Shown in pieces: positions 24,499 to 36,522 of a DNA stretch of 64,000 nt. How positions within the stretch are numbered: the stretch's first letter is position 1; every line of letters starts with the position of its first letter. The stretch is from positions 1,612,001 through 1,676,000 of the forward strand of contig JBCAMK010000013.1 in NCBI GenBank assembly GCA_038503065.1, read 5' to 3'. The stretch is from Paragyromitra xinjiangensis. Lineage: Eukaryota; Ascomycota; Pezizomycetes; Pezizales; Discinaceae. The notes beneath the pieces were generated by a model. The model made no database searches, was not told the origin of the DNA, and saw only the letters and a list, made by a program, of their open reading frames with translations. The translations under genes were made by a program, and so were the position numbers.

Positions 24499-25497
24499 AT
24501 GGCTCCAACCGAGTATAAATACCTCACGCAAGACCAAATCGACAACTTCATGAAATACGGCTACGTCCGTATCCCAGCAGCCTTCACTGTCGAGAAATCC
24601 AACTCCTGGACATCCCAGATCTGGGACCGTCTCGGGTACGACCCAAACGACCGGAGCACCTGGCTCCAAGACCGGGTCAACATGCCCGCGCACAAACGGG
24701 AACACGTCACAACCTTCGCTCCAAAAGCCTGGGGAGCAATGTGTGAGCTCCTCGGCGACAACATCGATCATAACTCAGGGCAATGGGGGGATGGGTTTAT
24801 CGTGAACCTTGGGACCGAGGAGTGGGAGAGGAATAGACCCTCGCCTATGGACCTGGATAATTGGCATGTTGATGGGGATTTTTTTGTCCATTTTTTGGAT
24901 TCGCCGGAACAGGGGTTGTTGGTTATTCCTATCTTTTCGGATATTGAGGTTGGTGGTGGGGGGACGATGATTGCGCCGGATGGAATCAGGGTTATTGCGG
25001 AGCATTTGAGGGATCATCCGGGGGGTGTGAGTCCGAGGATGGTGCCGGTTGGGGAACAGCCGGAGTATCAGGGGTTGGGGTGGTATATTAATAAGATTAG
25101 GACGGAGTGTAGGGATTTTCATGAGATGACTGGGAAGACGGGGGATGTGGTGTTGATGCATCCTCTTATGTTGCATTCTGCGTCGAGGAATGGTTTGCGG
25201 ATTCCGAGGATTATTACGAATCCGTTGACGAGTGCGAGGGAACCGTTTAATTTTGATAGAGAGAATCCGGAGGATTATAGTTTGGTGGAGAAGAAGACGT
25301 TGCAGGCGTTGGGGGTGGAGAGGTTGGAGGGGTGGAAGATTACGGGGGAGAGACAGGCGGTTGTGCCGGAGAGGTTGAGGGTACATGCAGCTATGAAGGA
25401 GGCGGAGGAGAAGAGGTTGAGGGGGGAGTTGGTGGGGGGGACGAATGTGGCGGGGATAGTGGTTCATGAGGTATTGCCGAGGAGTATTAAGGCGTAG
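24499..25497 (+). CDS. PhyH-like Fe(II)/2-oxoglutarate dioxygenase
   Basis: Intronless 332-residue protein starting in AACATGG context. It shows the 2-oxoglutarate oxygenase facial triad: H123 and D125 in NWHVDGDFF and H226 in HPLMLHSAS, with R234 or R237 downstream as candidate 2-oxoglutarate ligands. The beta strand LLVIPIFSDIE and the glycine-rich GGGGTMIAPDG fit the phytanoyl-CoA dioxygenase-like (PhyH) fold. Length is normal for the family. The substrate cannot be read from sequence; fungal relatives act on lipids or secondary metabolites. Base use is odd: the first ~280 bp use C-ending codons, while the rest is G/T-rich and nearly lacks C at third positions. A cytosolic location is likely, as no signal peptide is seen. 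Confidence 0.85.
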   Translation: MAPTEYKYLTQDQIDNFMKYGYVRIPAAFTVEKSNSWTSQIWDRLGYDPNDRSTWLQDRVNMPAHKREHVTTFAPKAWGAMCELLGDNIDHNSGQWGDGFIVNLGTEEWERNRPSPMDLDNWHVDGDFFVHFLDSPEQGLLVIPIFSDIEVGGGGTMIAPDGIRVIAEHLRDHPGGVSPRMVPVGEQPEYQGLGWYINKIRTECRDFHEMTGKTGDVVLMHPLMLHSASRNGLRIPRIITNPLTSAREPFNFDRENPEDYSLVEKKTLQALGVERLEGWKITGERQAVVPERLRVHAAMKEAEEKRLRGELVGGTNVAGIVVHEVLPRSIKA

Positions 25498-25804
25498 ATA
25501 GTATGGGGGTTGGGATGGGAATGGGATGAGATATGAGTATGGATATGAGTTACGTTGTAGCTATTGAATAACGAGAAATGATTGTTTGGACTGTCTATTG
25601 TTGGTTGATTGGTGTAACAAAACTTAAGTCTAGCTAACTGGATGGTGCAGTATTGATTGGTAGAACCATAATACGCGTATTATCGGGGACGGGGTAAACG
25701 AGTGAGGGTGGGTGAATTCTGGCAGTGGCATTAAGCACACTGAGCTGTATGTACTAAATATAGCAGGGTTATAAGAGGAAGTTTTAATTATCGTGGTGCA
25801 TCCA

Positions 25805-25816
25805 TAACCCTAACCC
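25805..25816 (+). repeat. Telomere-like TAACCCTAACCC word
   Basis: Two telomere-type units about 1.1 kb upstream of the GH76 gene. A second copy lies 170 bp further on. Confidence 0.5.
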
Positions 25817-25977
25817 AGATATGAGCTGTCACCACAGTCAGGTGGATGGTCAGGATGCTCAACAGGATGTAGTCGAGTATTTACGTGATGGCCTGGATAG
25901 TTTGACTGATAGATACCTTAGACTTCCATGCTCGAGACTGAACGGTTGGAAAAAGAAACAACATCACAGTGACGTAC

Positions 25978-25990
25978 AAACCCTAACCCT
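25978..25990 (+). repeat. Telomere-like AAACCCTAACCCT word
   Basis: Second telomere-type word upstream of the GH76 gene; see 25805. Confidence 0.5.
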
Positions 25991-26459
25991 CCGCCCCTTA
26001 TGGTTGCAACCGGACGAGTCGGAGAATTGTTTAAGGGAAGGTTGTTTGCATGCAGGGACGGAAATGTGGCTTGACTGGGGAAAAGACTTTGTTCAGTGAA
26101 GTAAGATCAACGCTGGAGTTACTCCAGTTCCTCCACAGTTCTCGAGTACGCGCGTTGAGCAAAAGAAGCAGGACCGTCATCTCTCATGATAGGCGCTGGT
26201 GCTCAGAGTTTCAGAATGCAGGGCGACCGTTGGCATTAGCGTTAGAGTACGAGTGCATGTGCAGTGCAGATGCAGAAGAGCAGAGACCCCTTACAGAGAA
26301 GAGCAGCTATTCTCTCGTACCGTACTGTACACCTACTCGAGAGTGGGGAAAGAACCCCAGAGCAGACGGAAATAGCAGAGATACATCACTTACACAGCCT
26401 CGCCCAGACGCAGTATGGAATGTATCTCTGAATCTCTCCGCTTACGTGTGTTTCAACTC

Positions 26460-26800
26460 AATAACTCCCCCTGGATCCAGTCTGTTTCTCTTACACCCTC
26501 CTCCTCCTCAGTCTCCCCATCTCCTCGTTTCTCCCCCCTCACTCCCCCTCTGTCTCTTTACCTTATTATTATCTCCAATCAGATCCATCCAATCATCACT
26601 TCAACCTCGTCTCCATTCATTCATTCATTTACTCGCTCACTCATTCACTCTTTACCACCTGACCCATCTTGTTCTATCCGTTCAACCATCTCTCCAGCCT
26701 GGTGCCTCTCTCCTCTTCTCTTCACTACTCGCTCCCAGTTACATCTGTTAGGGCCCCTTCTTTCTCCCACTAGAGTCGCTCGTTTATTCCCTGCTCAAGG
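26460..26800 (+). promoter_or_regulatory. CT-rich promoter/leader tract with CATT microsatellite
   Basis: A strongly pyrimidine-biased tract ending about 90 bp before the GH76 start codon, with repeated CATTCATTCATT near 26617-26634. CT-rich tracts near transcription starts are common in filamentous fungi. The exact start site is unknown. Confidence 0.4.
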
Positions 26801-26890
26801 TCGCTCCCTCGTAACCGCTCACCACCTCGCGGCGCAACGCTCGCTCGCTTCAAAATAAATAAATAAAGTTCTATAAATTCTTTCTTCACC

Positions 26891-28531
26891 ATGAGGTTTT
26901 CATCGCTTGCGAGGATCCTCTCCACATCCCTACTATCAACTTCTCTGTTCCCTAGCTCTGGTCTTGCTATAGTTATCGACCCCACTGACCTAGGTGTGTT
27001 CCTCTCCCCCTTTTCTTGTTTACCAACGCGCTGACCAACAAAAGTTGCCGTAAAAAGTGCCGCTCAAACTGTCGCTCTGAATCTCAGAGCTTTATACCCC
27101 GATAAGGAGTCATGGTTTGTTGCTGGAGAATTTGGTCTCATCCAAACCCCCGATGGTAAGAACGATAAGGGCTACTACTGGTGGGAGGCTGGCGCTACCA
27201 TGGGGGTATTTAAACCTGTTTTCCTTTTCCTGCATCCTCGCTAGGAATTCTACCGAATATTCACTGATATACCTGCTGTTAGGGCTGGATTGATTACTGG
27301 CACTACACCGGAGACGACCAGTTCAACGACATCGTGACCGCCGCTTTGCTTAACCAGGTCGGCGCCGATGACAACTACGAACCCGCTGCACAAACCCTCT
27401 CGCTCGGTAACGACGATCAAGCTTTCTGGGCTCTCGCTGTCCTTTCAGCTACCGAACGCGCCTTCCCTGATCCCCCCGCCGACAAGCCCCAGTGGCTCGC
27501 TCTAGCTCAGGCCGTCTTCAATCGACAGGCCGCGCGATGGGATACCGACAACTGTGGTGGTGGTTTGAGGTGGCAGGTGATTGCTACCAACACTGGTTAC
27601 GATTACAAGAACTCCATCTCCAACGGCTTGTTTTTTCATATGGGCGCTAGGTTGGCTAGGTACACGGGTAATGAGACCTATGCGATTTTGGCAGAGAAGG
27701 CATACGACTGGTGCAAGTCCACAGGGTTGATCTCACCCGAATACAAGATTTTTGACGGTGCACACATCCCTGACAGTCCCACTGGCAAATCCCCTGTCTG
27801 TAACGTTTCATCTCCACTCCAGTGGACATACAATGCTGGCGTGTTTTTGGCTGGCGCCGCGTTCATGTACAATTTTGTGCGTCTTTCCAATTGCTCTAGA
27901 AAATCTTGCAGAGAACTAACTGGGTTAGACCGGCGGCGCTGAGAAGTGGAAAAATGAAACTCAAAATCTCATGACTGCTACTCAGGAACCTTTTTTTAGC
28001 TCGGACAACATCATGAGCGAATCCGCTTGCGATTTTGCGCCTGCAACCAAAATCACAACCTGCAATACCGACCAGCGTTCCTTCAAGGCTTACTTGTCCC
28101 GCTTCATGGCCTACACCTATCAGATGGCACCTTTCACCCAGGAATGGATCTTACCCAGGCTCCAGGCTAGTGCGAAAGCCGCCGCAGCCACCTGTAACGG
28201 GGGTGAAAATGGTACGACTTGCGGTATGGCATGGGTCAAACAGACTTACGACGGTTCTCCATACGGTATCGCGGTTGGTGGTGTTGGTGAGCATTTGGCT
28301 GTGATGGAAGTTCTTCAGTCGAACCTGATCCAAACCGCGAGTCCTCTCGTGACTGCAGACAAGGGCGGAACCAGTAAGGGGAATCCATCTGCAGGAACTA
28401 CCACTAGGGATCCCAATGATCTGGTGCAGACCGACCCGACAACTGGTGGGGATAAGGCGGGTGCAGGGATTTTAACGGCAATCGTGTTAGGGCTGTTATT
28501 GAGTTTGACGTATTGGCTCGTTAGGTCTTAA
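26891..28531 (+). CDS. DCW1: GPI-anchored GH76 alpha-1,6-mannosidase (Dcw1/Dfg5 type)
   Basis: Predicted 486 residues in four exons: 26891-26993, 27045-27205, 27283-27876 and 27929-28531; all three introns have matching phase. It begins with a signal peptide (SSLARILSTSLLSTSLFPSSGLA). The GH76 domain follows: YYWWEAGA, then the paired acidic residues D132-D133 in LGNDDQAFWAL that are the catalytic signature, then NGLFFHMGARLARYTGN and LQWTYNAGVFLAGAA. The C-terminal region is Thr/Gly-rich and ends in a hydrophobic tail (ILTAIVLGLLLSLTYWLV), as expected for GPI attachment. Family role: trimming the mannan of GPI glycans so that mannoproteins are cross-linked to the wall glucan (EC 3.2.1.101 class). 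Several NxT/S sites are present. Dcw1 and Dfg5 are hard to tell apart, so the symbol is a family label. Confidence 0.92.
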
Positions 28532-30989
28532 ACGGGATGTAGGGGTTTCCTTTGTTGGATGGGATTGGCTTGGAATTTCATTGTTTCTGGGAATAGGGTT
28601 GTTGATAGGACGTGTGGCTTTTGGTGACGGTGTAGGTAGGCGGAGGCGGGCTAGGTGTTTTTTTCTTCATTCCTTTTGTCCGTGTTAATACCCTAGGTGC
28701 TTTGTATTCTTCATTGACTGATTCCCCGTTATATATACCACATCTGGTCTTTTGGTATCATCTTTTCTAAAGCTTTCTTTTTTGTGCATTTTAACATTTT
28801 TTCCCCCTCTTTCATATGTCTATTCGCTGTTAATGTTTGGTCATTTTACCCCTACATCTGTGGGCAGCCGATACGGTTTCTGGACATTGAGTGCATTCTT
28901 TTCATCAAGGACTCTTTTTGCGAACTCGTGCACGTGATATCTGTTTTTTGTGTTTGGTTTGGTTGAGGTCGTTTCTGTATTATAGAAAAGAAACTGATAA
29001 AGTAATTTGTGGTTTTTGCGGCGAGATGGAGAGTGATATTCCTAGATTGTTGGGTGTTTTAGTGGCTTAGTAGCTCGTTTGGCGGTCGAGTGATGGTGTG
29101 TGCTGCGGTGTTTGATATTCTGGTGGTGAGTCATCTCGATATGGAGATATTACGGTAGTCATAGACTAGGTAGTGGATAGTGTGTTAAAGAGACTAGCTG
29201 GATTGTAAGGGATGTGAAAGTAATTCAAATGGCTTACCCCAAGCTCTATACAGAAAGCTAGCGTGAATGTAGAGTTAGATATGTTAGTACAATCTTCGCC
29301 CATCCGACAGTATCTTACAGATTCCCTCCCTTATTCCAGAACTTCAGTGTTATCGCCTAGTGATCCGTAGCAAGTTGCTGTTAGGTGTGATACCATCCCC
29401 ATCATTTTTAGCACCAGTTCGGATATGTCTTAGAGTATGAGCTCCAGAGCTCAGTGTAGACCCCGAGTCGGCTTGTCGTAAACACAGTGTGTTCGGCGAA
29501 TAAGGGCCCCGTTGGTATCTGAAAGCTTACAAAATCCTTGAGTCGGTCTCGTGATATTCTGTATCGAGTATTTATTGTTCTAGGAAAGCCACAATTATGT
29601 ACTTATTGCAGCCCGACTGAGCTAGAATCTCTCCGAGTGGGGTAATCCCGTCTGGGATTTATTAGACCTTTTGGACCTTTTCAGGGTAGTCTCGGCGCTG
29701 GTAACCTGCCCTTCACCTTTAGAAATCTACAAAAGCTCGAGGTCAAGGTGGTCGTGATGATGTCTAACTACTTCAAAAGTAAAGAGGTTTCCTTGCGATG
29801 TTTAATGTAGTCCCGGAGTTAAAGATCACATCGATTGAGCAATCAGCTAGATTGAGATAGTCAGTGTTTGGATGGTCGTTCCCTCTGGAAGCCTCTAGAA
29901 AGCTTGTTAAGGAATGTATCCTATCCTCTGTACTCGATGGGGTATCAGTGTAGATGTGGAGCAGCGTCGATACGATTTTAGTAACTTGGGGTGAATATGA
30001 CGCAGTGTAGATACTGACAGCTTTTAGCTCTTGAGACATTGATGATGGTTTGTTCGGCTGCGACATGGTAATACTCCGCCCCTCACAGTAAACCAAATTG
30101 CCCAAGAAAAGATAAACAGTATAGGATCATGGTATTGAAGCTCATTAGCTTTCTATAGGGCAGAGCAATGTGTGGCGGGGTAAAACCTCGCTTTAGGTTG
30201 AACCATTCTACAAAATACTCACTATGTGACGAAATATACTGGGATCGCGAATCACTTTTCTTGTATCACCCCCAACCACAGCCATTTTGAGCTCTACCAA
30301 GTGCATGAGTCCTGCTGCAAAAAATTTTGAGCGACTGTCTGTTTCGCTTATGGTATTGTACTAGTGGCTTTAAGATTACTAGTATATACTCTGTTGCTTC
30401 AATCATTACTTCCCTTTAGCACTCTACAAGCTCATCCAACCCATCTTTCCCAACTATTCCCTCTTGCTTCATTCATTTCATAGGTTGCAGCAGAATGGGG
30501 TGGGTGAATAAGATCCATGCTAACTCCACCAGATCCAAACAAAACCACCAGAAACATAGCTCAAACCTTTCCCGATCCAACCCCTAACAGTGGTATCAAC
30601 GCCATACTCATTATCTGTAAAGTTACTCACAACTCTGAAAGTGAAAACCTAGCAAACAACCTCCTGGGCTTTAACAAATTGGCAAACCCCCAACTACCTA
30701 TCGTACCCACGAGACGAGAGCAAAGAAAAAAAACCCGAGACAACGTAGTAAGAGTAATGAAAACGACGAAAAATCCAACCCAAACAAATCATATCTCATG
30801 CCACACATACACGCATCCTCCCTTGTTTGCTCGCTCAACGTCAAATCAGATAACTGCTTAACATAGTAACAAAAAGCCAAACAAGAGCCCATAATATATC
30901 GAATATAACGAAACGACGCTCGTGAAAGATTTGGGGGTTGAAGGAAGACGCATTCACCGCATGTTCAACACAGGCTACAGGCTAACCCA
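28532..30989. other. Intergenic; possible decayed Leu-rich relic
   Basis: Between the GH76 gene (+) and the sorting nexin gene (-), which converge here. Around 29690-29860 on the + strand, after a TTTCAG acceptor-like site, short in-frame pieces read like an F-box/LRR protein (FRNLQKLEVKVVV, then after a stop and frame change NVVPELKITSIEQSA). This may be a relic but is too broken to call. A minus-strand frame (30105-29773) overlaps it without domains. Confidence 0.35.
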
Positions 30990-33851
30990 TTACTCTCCCA
31001 ATGGCATCTCCTCAACCTCGTTGCACAGTGCCCTCCAGTTATCTGCTTGCAGCTCAGCATATTTAACCCTCTCCTGACTCCAGTCTTGATGCAATCTACA
31101 ACTCGATCGTTAGCAAAAAAAGCAAAAAAAAAGCCCAAACTCCGCGGCCGAAACGCATCCTCGGAATAAACCCCCACCACCAATACCCCAACACAACGCT
31201 CCAACGTGGGGGAGGAAAAAATTCCATACCTTGAAACATGATACTGGCTACTCTGAAAGTGCAACAGCTCATCCCTCACACACTCCTTGATGAACACCCT
31301 TCTCTCCAGCGCGACCACAATTGCATGTTTATCTCTCACAATCCCCTCCTCCACCTTCTCTCTCTCCCCCGGCTTCACCATGCCCTCTGGTCGATTTTTC
31401 ATCTGCTCCACTTTGACTTGACTTTGCTTTATCCGCTTCTCTAGCTGCACGACATTATCCACCTGCAGGCGTTCTTTGCGCTCGAACATCTCCCTCATGC
31501 TCACTAGACAATCGCGCTGGCGCTTTAGATCCTCGAGGATCCCCTCATCCCAGGCCTTAACTTCATCTTCGATGAGCTGTTGTGACTGCGATAGGTGTTT
31601 CGCGACGGCGGTAAGTCCGTTGTTGAGTAGTGGGATCTCGTTCGTATCGACAGCGTAGGTAGCTTCGCTGCAGTCGGTGAGTGCACGGAGGGAGAGCGAA
31701 AAACGCATGTAGTCTGCTGCGATGCCCTCGTTGCGTTTCTCGAGACGTTCGAGGAGGTTGCAGAGCTGGATGTAGATCTCGGAGGACTTGCGGAGGCCTG
31801 CGCGAACCGTGTCGAAGGTTTGTTCGAGGTTGATGGGGAGGGACTCTTCGAGACCTGGTGGGAGGGGCTTGCCAGCGAATTCTTCCTGGACGGAGATAGT
31901 CGCTTGCTTACGCCACACGGTGAGCTCCTAGAAATGTAGTTAGTAAGTGGGACTCGGGGGGGTGGAAATAGTAGGACTCACGGTCGGGACGGTCAGGAAC
32001 ATAATTACTAGTTGTTCCTGTGACAAGACGGGATGGCGGACGAGAGCGTTTGCGAATCTGGAGAGGCCGCGTCTGCGACGCTCAACAAACGCGGCGTCGG
32101 CTGATAGATAATGTCCATTAACTGCGACATTCCGGAGAAAAATCCCGTTATTTTTGCTCCAGGTGATTATAGGAAAGAAAAACAAAACCAAGACCCCAGC
32201 AGAGAAGGAAGCATGGAAACCTACCTGCTAGTCTTTTTGGTGGTAAAAGTGGCAGTTGACGGAATGGATAACGCTTGTGTAGACAATCCAGTAGCCTAAA
32301 ACGCCGTTAGTGTTTTGGTAACTAAACAGATCCCTGAGACAGCATCTCACCAAACGAAATCGCTATATCTCCTCACAACTCTGCTCCCCCGTCTTACGCT
32401 TGCAATTTGATAGTTCCGATGTTGGAACATAAACATGCCCTCCTTCTCAGGCAATACCGAAACCGTCACAACCTCTTCTGGCCCCCGGCTAGGAATCCTC
32501 ACACTGCCACCCAGATCGTTCCCTGGTATTGCAGGCCCACCACTATGGATAGGGTTTGGAATACCACCTAGGCCCCCATAAGACCCATGTCTTGGACCCA
32601 TCCCAGGAGCTGGTGGTTCTGAAAACACAGATGGATTATACCCACCAACCTCACCGCCAAAAGAATTTCGCTGGTTACTAGCACCGTCGTAAACACCCCA
32701 CGCAGACGAGGCCGAGTTCCGGTTAGCACTGTTGTTATTGCGCAGCGCAGAGTGTATATCGTCAGGCTCGTGCTCGTCCTCGATCTGGTTTCTAGCCTGT
32801 GGGGGTTCGTGAGTGTGAGAGGAGAAGACGGTGCTGGCTCTGCCTAGGGAGTCGTTCCTGCTCAGGATATTCTCAGCTGGCCTTACAGAAGCAGACGGTG
32901 TGTAGTCGAAGGCGTTGTTCCTTTCTACCGCCGGGCTCGTCTGCAGGATGCTGTTGACACCGTTGTGTGCAGCAGGAACAGCTGGGTTGACAGGAGGATT
33001 ACCGTGGTTGTGGTTCTGGTGCATGATAGGGCTGCCCCACGGATCTTCGGCGTCCTCACCGAAAAGCTTAGACGTACGTGTACGGATTGGGGATGTGCTT
33101 ATTGGGGTGGATTGCTGCCGGTGAACAATGACGGGCTTGACAGGTGGCGACGATGGTGGATCTTGAATTGATTGGTTGTGGAGTGAGTGCGGGGCTGTGT
33201 TTGCAGATTTATTGGTCGACGAAGCGAGAGAAGTGGTTGGAGTCTCGACACCCTGTTGGCCGCGACGATGTTGTGAAGCAGCAGCAATTGTCGTGAATCT
33301 TGGGATAGGAAGGTCTTTCAAAAAAAAAATCAAAGAATGAGCATAGAGCCCCAATTAGTGGATTTGAACATGGACTCACTTCTCCTCCTGTCGTCAACTC
33401 CATCGATACTGATCTCATCCCCTTCTTGAGCCAGGCCTACCATAGCCAGCAAAACATGGACTTCATCTCTGTTTATGCTCTCCTTCCCACCCTTCATAAC
33501 CACCGCCCAGATCCGCTCTCTAGCGCTCTGATCGACCCCACCTTCGTCAAGGACCTTCGCAACACCCTCCGCCGAAATCGTGCCATTCGAACTCCCATAT
33601 TGCGCGAACAATGAGTCAAAATAATCCGCATAGTCCTCGGGAAGATTCGCATTATCCACCGTCAACAAAGATTTGACGATGTCGTTATCAGCCCCGCGCC
33701 GCGGCACGGGAATACCTGAAGACCAAGGATCCGGGCCAGAGTCATCGAATAATGAGCCTGAGCCTGGAGTTGCAGTGGTGAAGTCATCGTCCGCAAAAAG
33801 CGATGAACGGGAGCGCGCAGCGGGCGGCGGGGAATCGCCGAAGATAGACAT
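30990..33851 (-). CDS. MVP1: Mvp1/SNX8-type sorting nexin (PX-BAR)
   Basis: Predicted 816 residues in six exons: 33851-33380, 33314-32351, 32295-32225, 32121-31982, 31927-31230 and 31095-30990; all splice phases agree. Residues ~75-145 form an EF/EH-like helical module (YFDSLFAQYGSSNGTISAEG). A long disordered Ser/Pro/Asn linker (~160-430) follows. The PX domain (~437-549) has RRYSDFVWL, a PPK turn and FLTVPTELTVW, the phosphoinositide-binding fold. Residues 550-816 are a BAR coiled-coil region with heptad-like helices (AADYMRFSLSLRALTD, LERRVFIKECVRDELLHFQSSQYH). Family role: membrane-bending coat for retrograde endosome-to-Golgi and vacuolar protein sorting. Yeast Mvp1 is about 510 residues; the extra length is the linker. 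The ends of exons 3 and 6 would be missed without splicing. Confidence 0.92.
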
Positions 33852-34353
33852 GGCGGGCGGAATGCTACGGGGAGGTGGAGAAGAAATAGGATCTGCTGTT
33901 GCTAGGAGTGACTAGGTTAGCTATCTATCCGGTTATTTCAAGTCTAGCCACGCGAGCCCAGGGAATGGAAACATGGCACCTTCTCCCAATCGCGAAATAG
34001 GAATTAAGAATCAAAATAAATGAATTCGAATGTATTCAACGCTTCCTACAGCACTTTGTCAGAGCTTGACGATGCTGTCGTCGAGACCTGGTGGAGGTGT
34101 GTTGACGTTGTGATGCGGCTAGGACCGTTAGGGGACATGCGCTACAGACGCGGCGCAGCTCTCATCCCTGGTCCGACACGAGCCACAGCACAATTCGTAA
34201 TCCGATGTCATTGGAGCGAGACAGCTGGAATACTGATCTTCAATTGTCAGCATCACAACTCAGAAAATATCGATAGAATTGATATCTATATTGTTTCCTC
34301 CAGCATGCGACCAGGCGTTCATTGAATATATGCCATCCGTTTTGCTGCTGAGC
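33852..34353. other. Intergenic between MVP1 promoter and transposon
   Basis: About 500 bp holding the MVP1 promoter and leader and the insertion site of the transposon. No gene seen. Confidence 0.5.
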
Positions 34354-34359
34354 AAAGTC
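34354..34359. repeat. Target-site duplication (left), AAAGTC
   Basis: Six bases directly outside the left inverted repeat, matched exactly at 37018-37023 outside the right one. Confidence 0.75.
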
Positions 34360-34487
34360 TACGGGGGCACGTAGCTACCAAAGTCTAATCTGCGATTTGG
34401 CAGCAACCGAGCTCTCAGCGCAGTGCAGCAACCACAACTGCGCGCCCACAAATAAAGAGATGTATGAAAATAATTTCGCTTTACTAG
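34360..34487 (+). repeat. Left terminal inverted repeat
   Basis: Begins TACGGGGGCACGTAGC and matches the inverted right end through to CGCTTTACTAG, with a few substitutions and a short indel in the region after CAACCGAG. Confidence 0.88.
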
Positions 34488-34581
34488 AGGCTTCAAGAAA
34501 TAGATTAATTGTATCTAGAGAAATATCTCACATAAAGACTTAATATATTATAGGTCATCCTATTCTACCAAAACTTGAGCC

Positions 34582-36393
34582 TTATTCACTATCAGAATCC
34601 CTCTCTGCCCCACTTTCATCGGTTGTTACATCACCTTCTTCTTCCCCATAAAACTCTGCCTCGACCTCTACAATTGATTGCTGTCTCTTTCTTTTCCCAA
34701 AACTAGGTTCGTGCCCTTTGGGTTTCGGAAGAAGCGAAAGTACAGGATTTTGATTTCCTTTACTGACATGTCTTCGCACATGAATTCTCAAAAAACAATA
34801 CATAGCAAAATGAGATTTCTGACCATCGGGCATACAATCTTCATAACTAATATTAATAGGAAAGCCAGCTTTAACCAGTAAAGCATGACAGTAAGCCATC
34901 GTAGCATCTGGTAAGTATATATTATGATCTTTAACATCAGTAAATTATATTTTTTGAGTAAGTGTTAGATACATACCATATAACTCTCCAGTATCTATAT
35001 TTTGCAACTTTTGTGCCTTAATTTCACTAATTCTTTCCAATGACGGTGGTTGACCATAATCTGATATGTTGTCAGGAGGGAAACTGTAGTTGTAGAATGG
35101 TTCACCAGTTGGAAGATTTGGTCGATTGCTTTCTGATTTTATGGTTGTTCCATCTCTCAACAAAGATATGCAATTTTGCTCGTAATAGAGGAAGATATGT
35201 GTATAAAAGACTGATAGTATCTTCCATACTATCCTCATGAAAAAGATTGTCCTGTTGCAGCTTTCGAAAATGCCTCTATATATTTATTAGATAAACTATT
35301 TCTTCTAATCGCAGAGTGTGACAATCTTACCTTCCATTCAATTGTTGCTCCTTTAGTTAACTGCCCCCACCAAATTCTCAATTCGACATTTCGTTGTAGA
35401 AGTTCCATACCAAAATACTTGGAAAGTCACATCAGGACTTTCTACTTGATGAAGGCTCCAAAATGATTCAAAGAATCATCATAGTTTCAGTACCTCTATC
35501 TGCTCGTATATGAAGAGGTATACAATTCTGAACCTCCGCTACTTCTAAAAACTGACTCAAAACACTGATACCAGTTTTTGCAGATACTCCACAATAAAAC
35601 CATGTTATGTAGCGAGAATAGGCATCAATGGCTGCATATATCTCAATTCCAAACATCTGTAGTTTGAGATGACCATCGATAGACCAACACCAATTGGGAC
35701 CAGGACATGTGAACTGTGTATGATGTCGATTAACTCCTTTCCAACGATTCTCAACTCCCACTGGGTCCACAACTTTCAAGGCTCTTCTGATGCGCTCACT
35801 AATTTAAGTTAATATTGATACTTAAAATCATTGAAATAAAAAACTTACTGTGATGCTAGAACTCCCATGTTTCGTAAATGAACCCATACAGCTCGTCTAC
35901 CAGATAGTGTAATATTTCCTTTTTCTAATTCTGCTTCAATTACTTTTTGAAGCTTCCGATTAGCTTCTTCATTGATATTCTCTGAAGATTGCTGTCTAAA
36001 CATCCCCATAGATTTCCGAATAAGTACCAAACGACGTTGTTCTATTTGATATCCATGGCTTTGTAAAATCTAAATGATATTAACTCTATTCCATTGATAA
36101 TTAATAAGTTAAATTATCATGATATTTACCCTTAAAATCTTTGTATCATTCAAACATCTTGCCCAAAATAAGTATGCCAACTCTACTCGTAGTGATGGTG
36201 TATCCTCTGATTGCTTATTTTTGGTAAAACCCCATTCTTTCATTCTATTCATTAAAGTAGCACGAGAACACTTCAGTCCCAGCAACTGTAACATATTTAA
36301 AGTCTCTTGAATAGTTTTATTCTCCTCAATGTAATGACTGTATATCAAGTATTTGTCTTTGTGAATATGTTTGGAAACATGGAATTTTGACAT
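34582..36393 (-). pseudogene. Transposase with Clr5-like HTH and rve (DDE) integrase core, frame-broken
   Basis: Start ATG at 36393. Exon 1 (36393-36130) has a Clr5-like helix-turn-helix (CSRATLMNRMKEWGFTKN). Exon 2 is 36069-35849 and exon 3 starts at 35798, with phase-matched introns. The integrase core shows the first Asp in WCWSIDGHLKL, the second in IRADRGTET and the Glu in TKCRIEN, i.e. the DDE triad, followed by WWGQLTKG. Near 35470 and again near 35373 the frame moves by one extra T, and a third frame change lies near 35125. Later phase-consistent pieces run to the stop at 34582 (VERWNNHK, YEDCMPDGQKSHFAMYCFL, acidic tail). With three frame changes it is read here as inactive; homopolymer sequencing error could explain two of them. 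Confidence 0.8.
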
Positions 36394-36466
36394 GTTGTGT
36401 TGCGAAGATAGATCTGATGATAAATCGAGTGATTTTTGGTGAAATAAGTAGGAAGCGAGGTAGATA

Positions 36467-36522
36467 GGTAGCGAGGGCAGGTAGCGAGGGCAGGTAATGA
36501 GGTAACAGATGAGGTAACAGAT
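36467..36522. repeat. Short direct repeats upstream of the transposase start
   Basis: GGTAGCGAGGGCA occurs twice in tandem (36467, 36480), followed by GAGGTAACAGAT twice in tandem (36499, 36511). They lie between the right inverted repeat and the transposase ATG, where subterminal transposase-binding repeats are often found (inference). Confidence 0.6.

Larger units (their letters stand above)
25498..26890. other. Intergenic; promoter and leader of the GH76 gene
   Basis: It contains two telomere-like words (25805 and 25978). From 26460 to 26800 the + strand is almost pure C/T with a CATT microsatellite, like the CT-rich promoters and leaders of highly expressed fungal genes. No supported open frame. 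Confidence 0.55.

Noticed and set aside
24775..25467. Long antisense frame (230 codons) over the dioxygenase gene
   Set aside because: Low-complexity Arg/Pro/His product caused by the G-rich sense strand; a shadow of the real gene.
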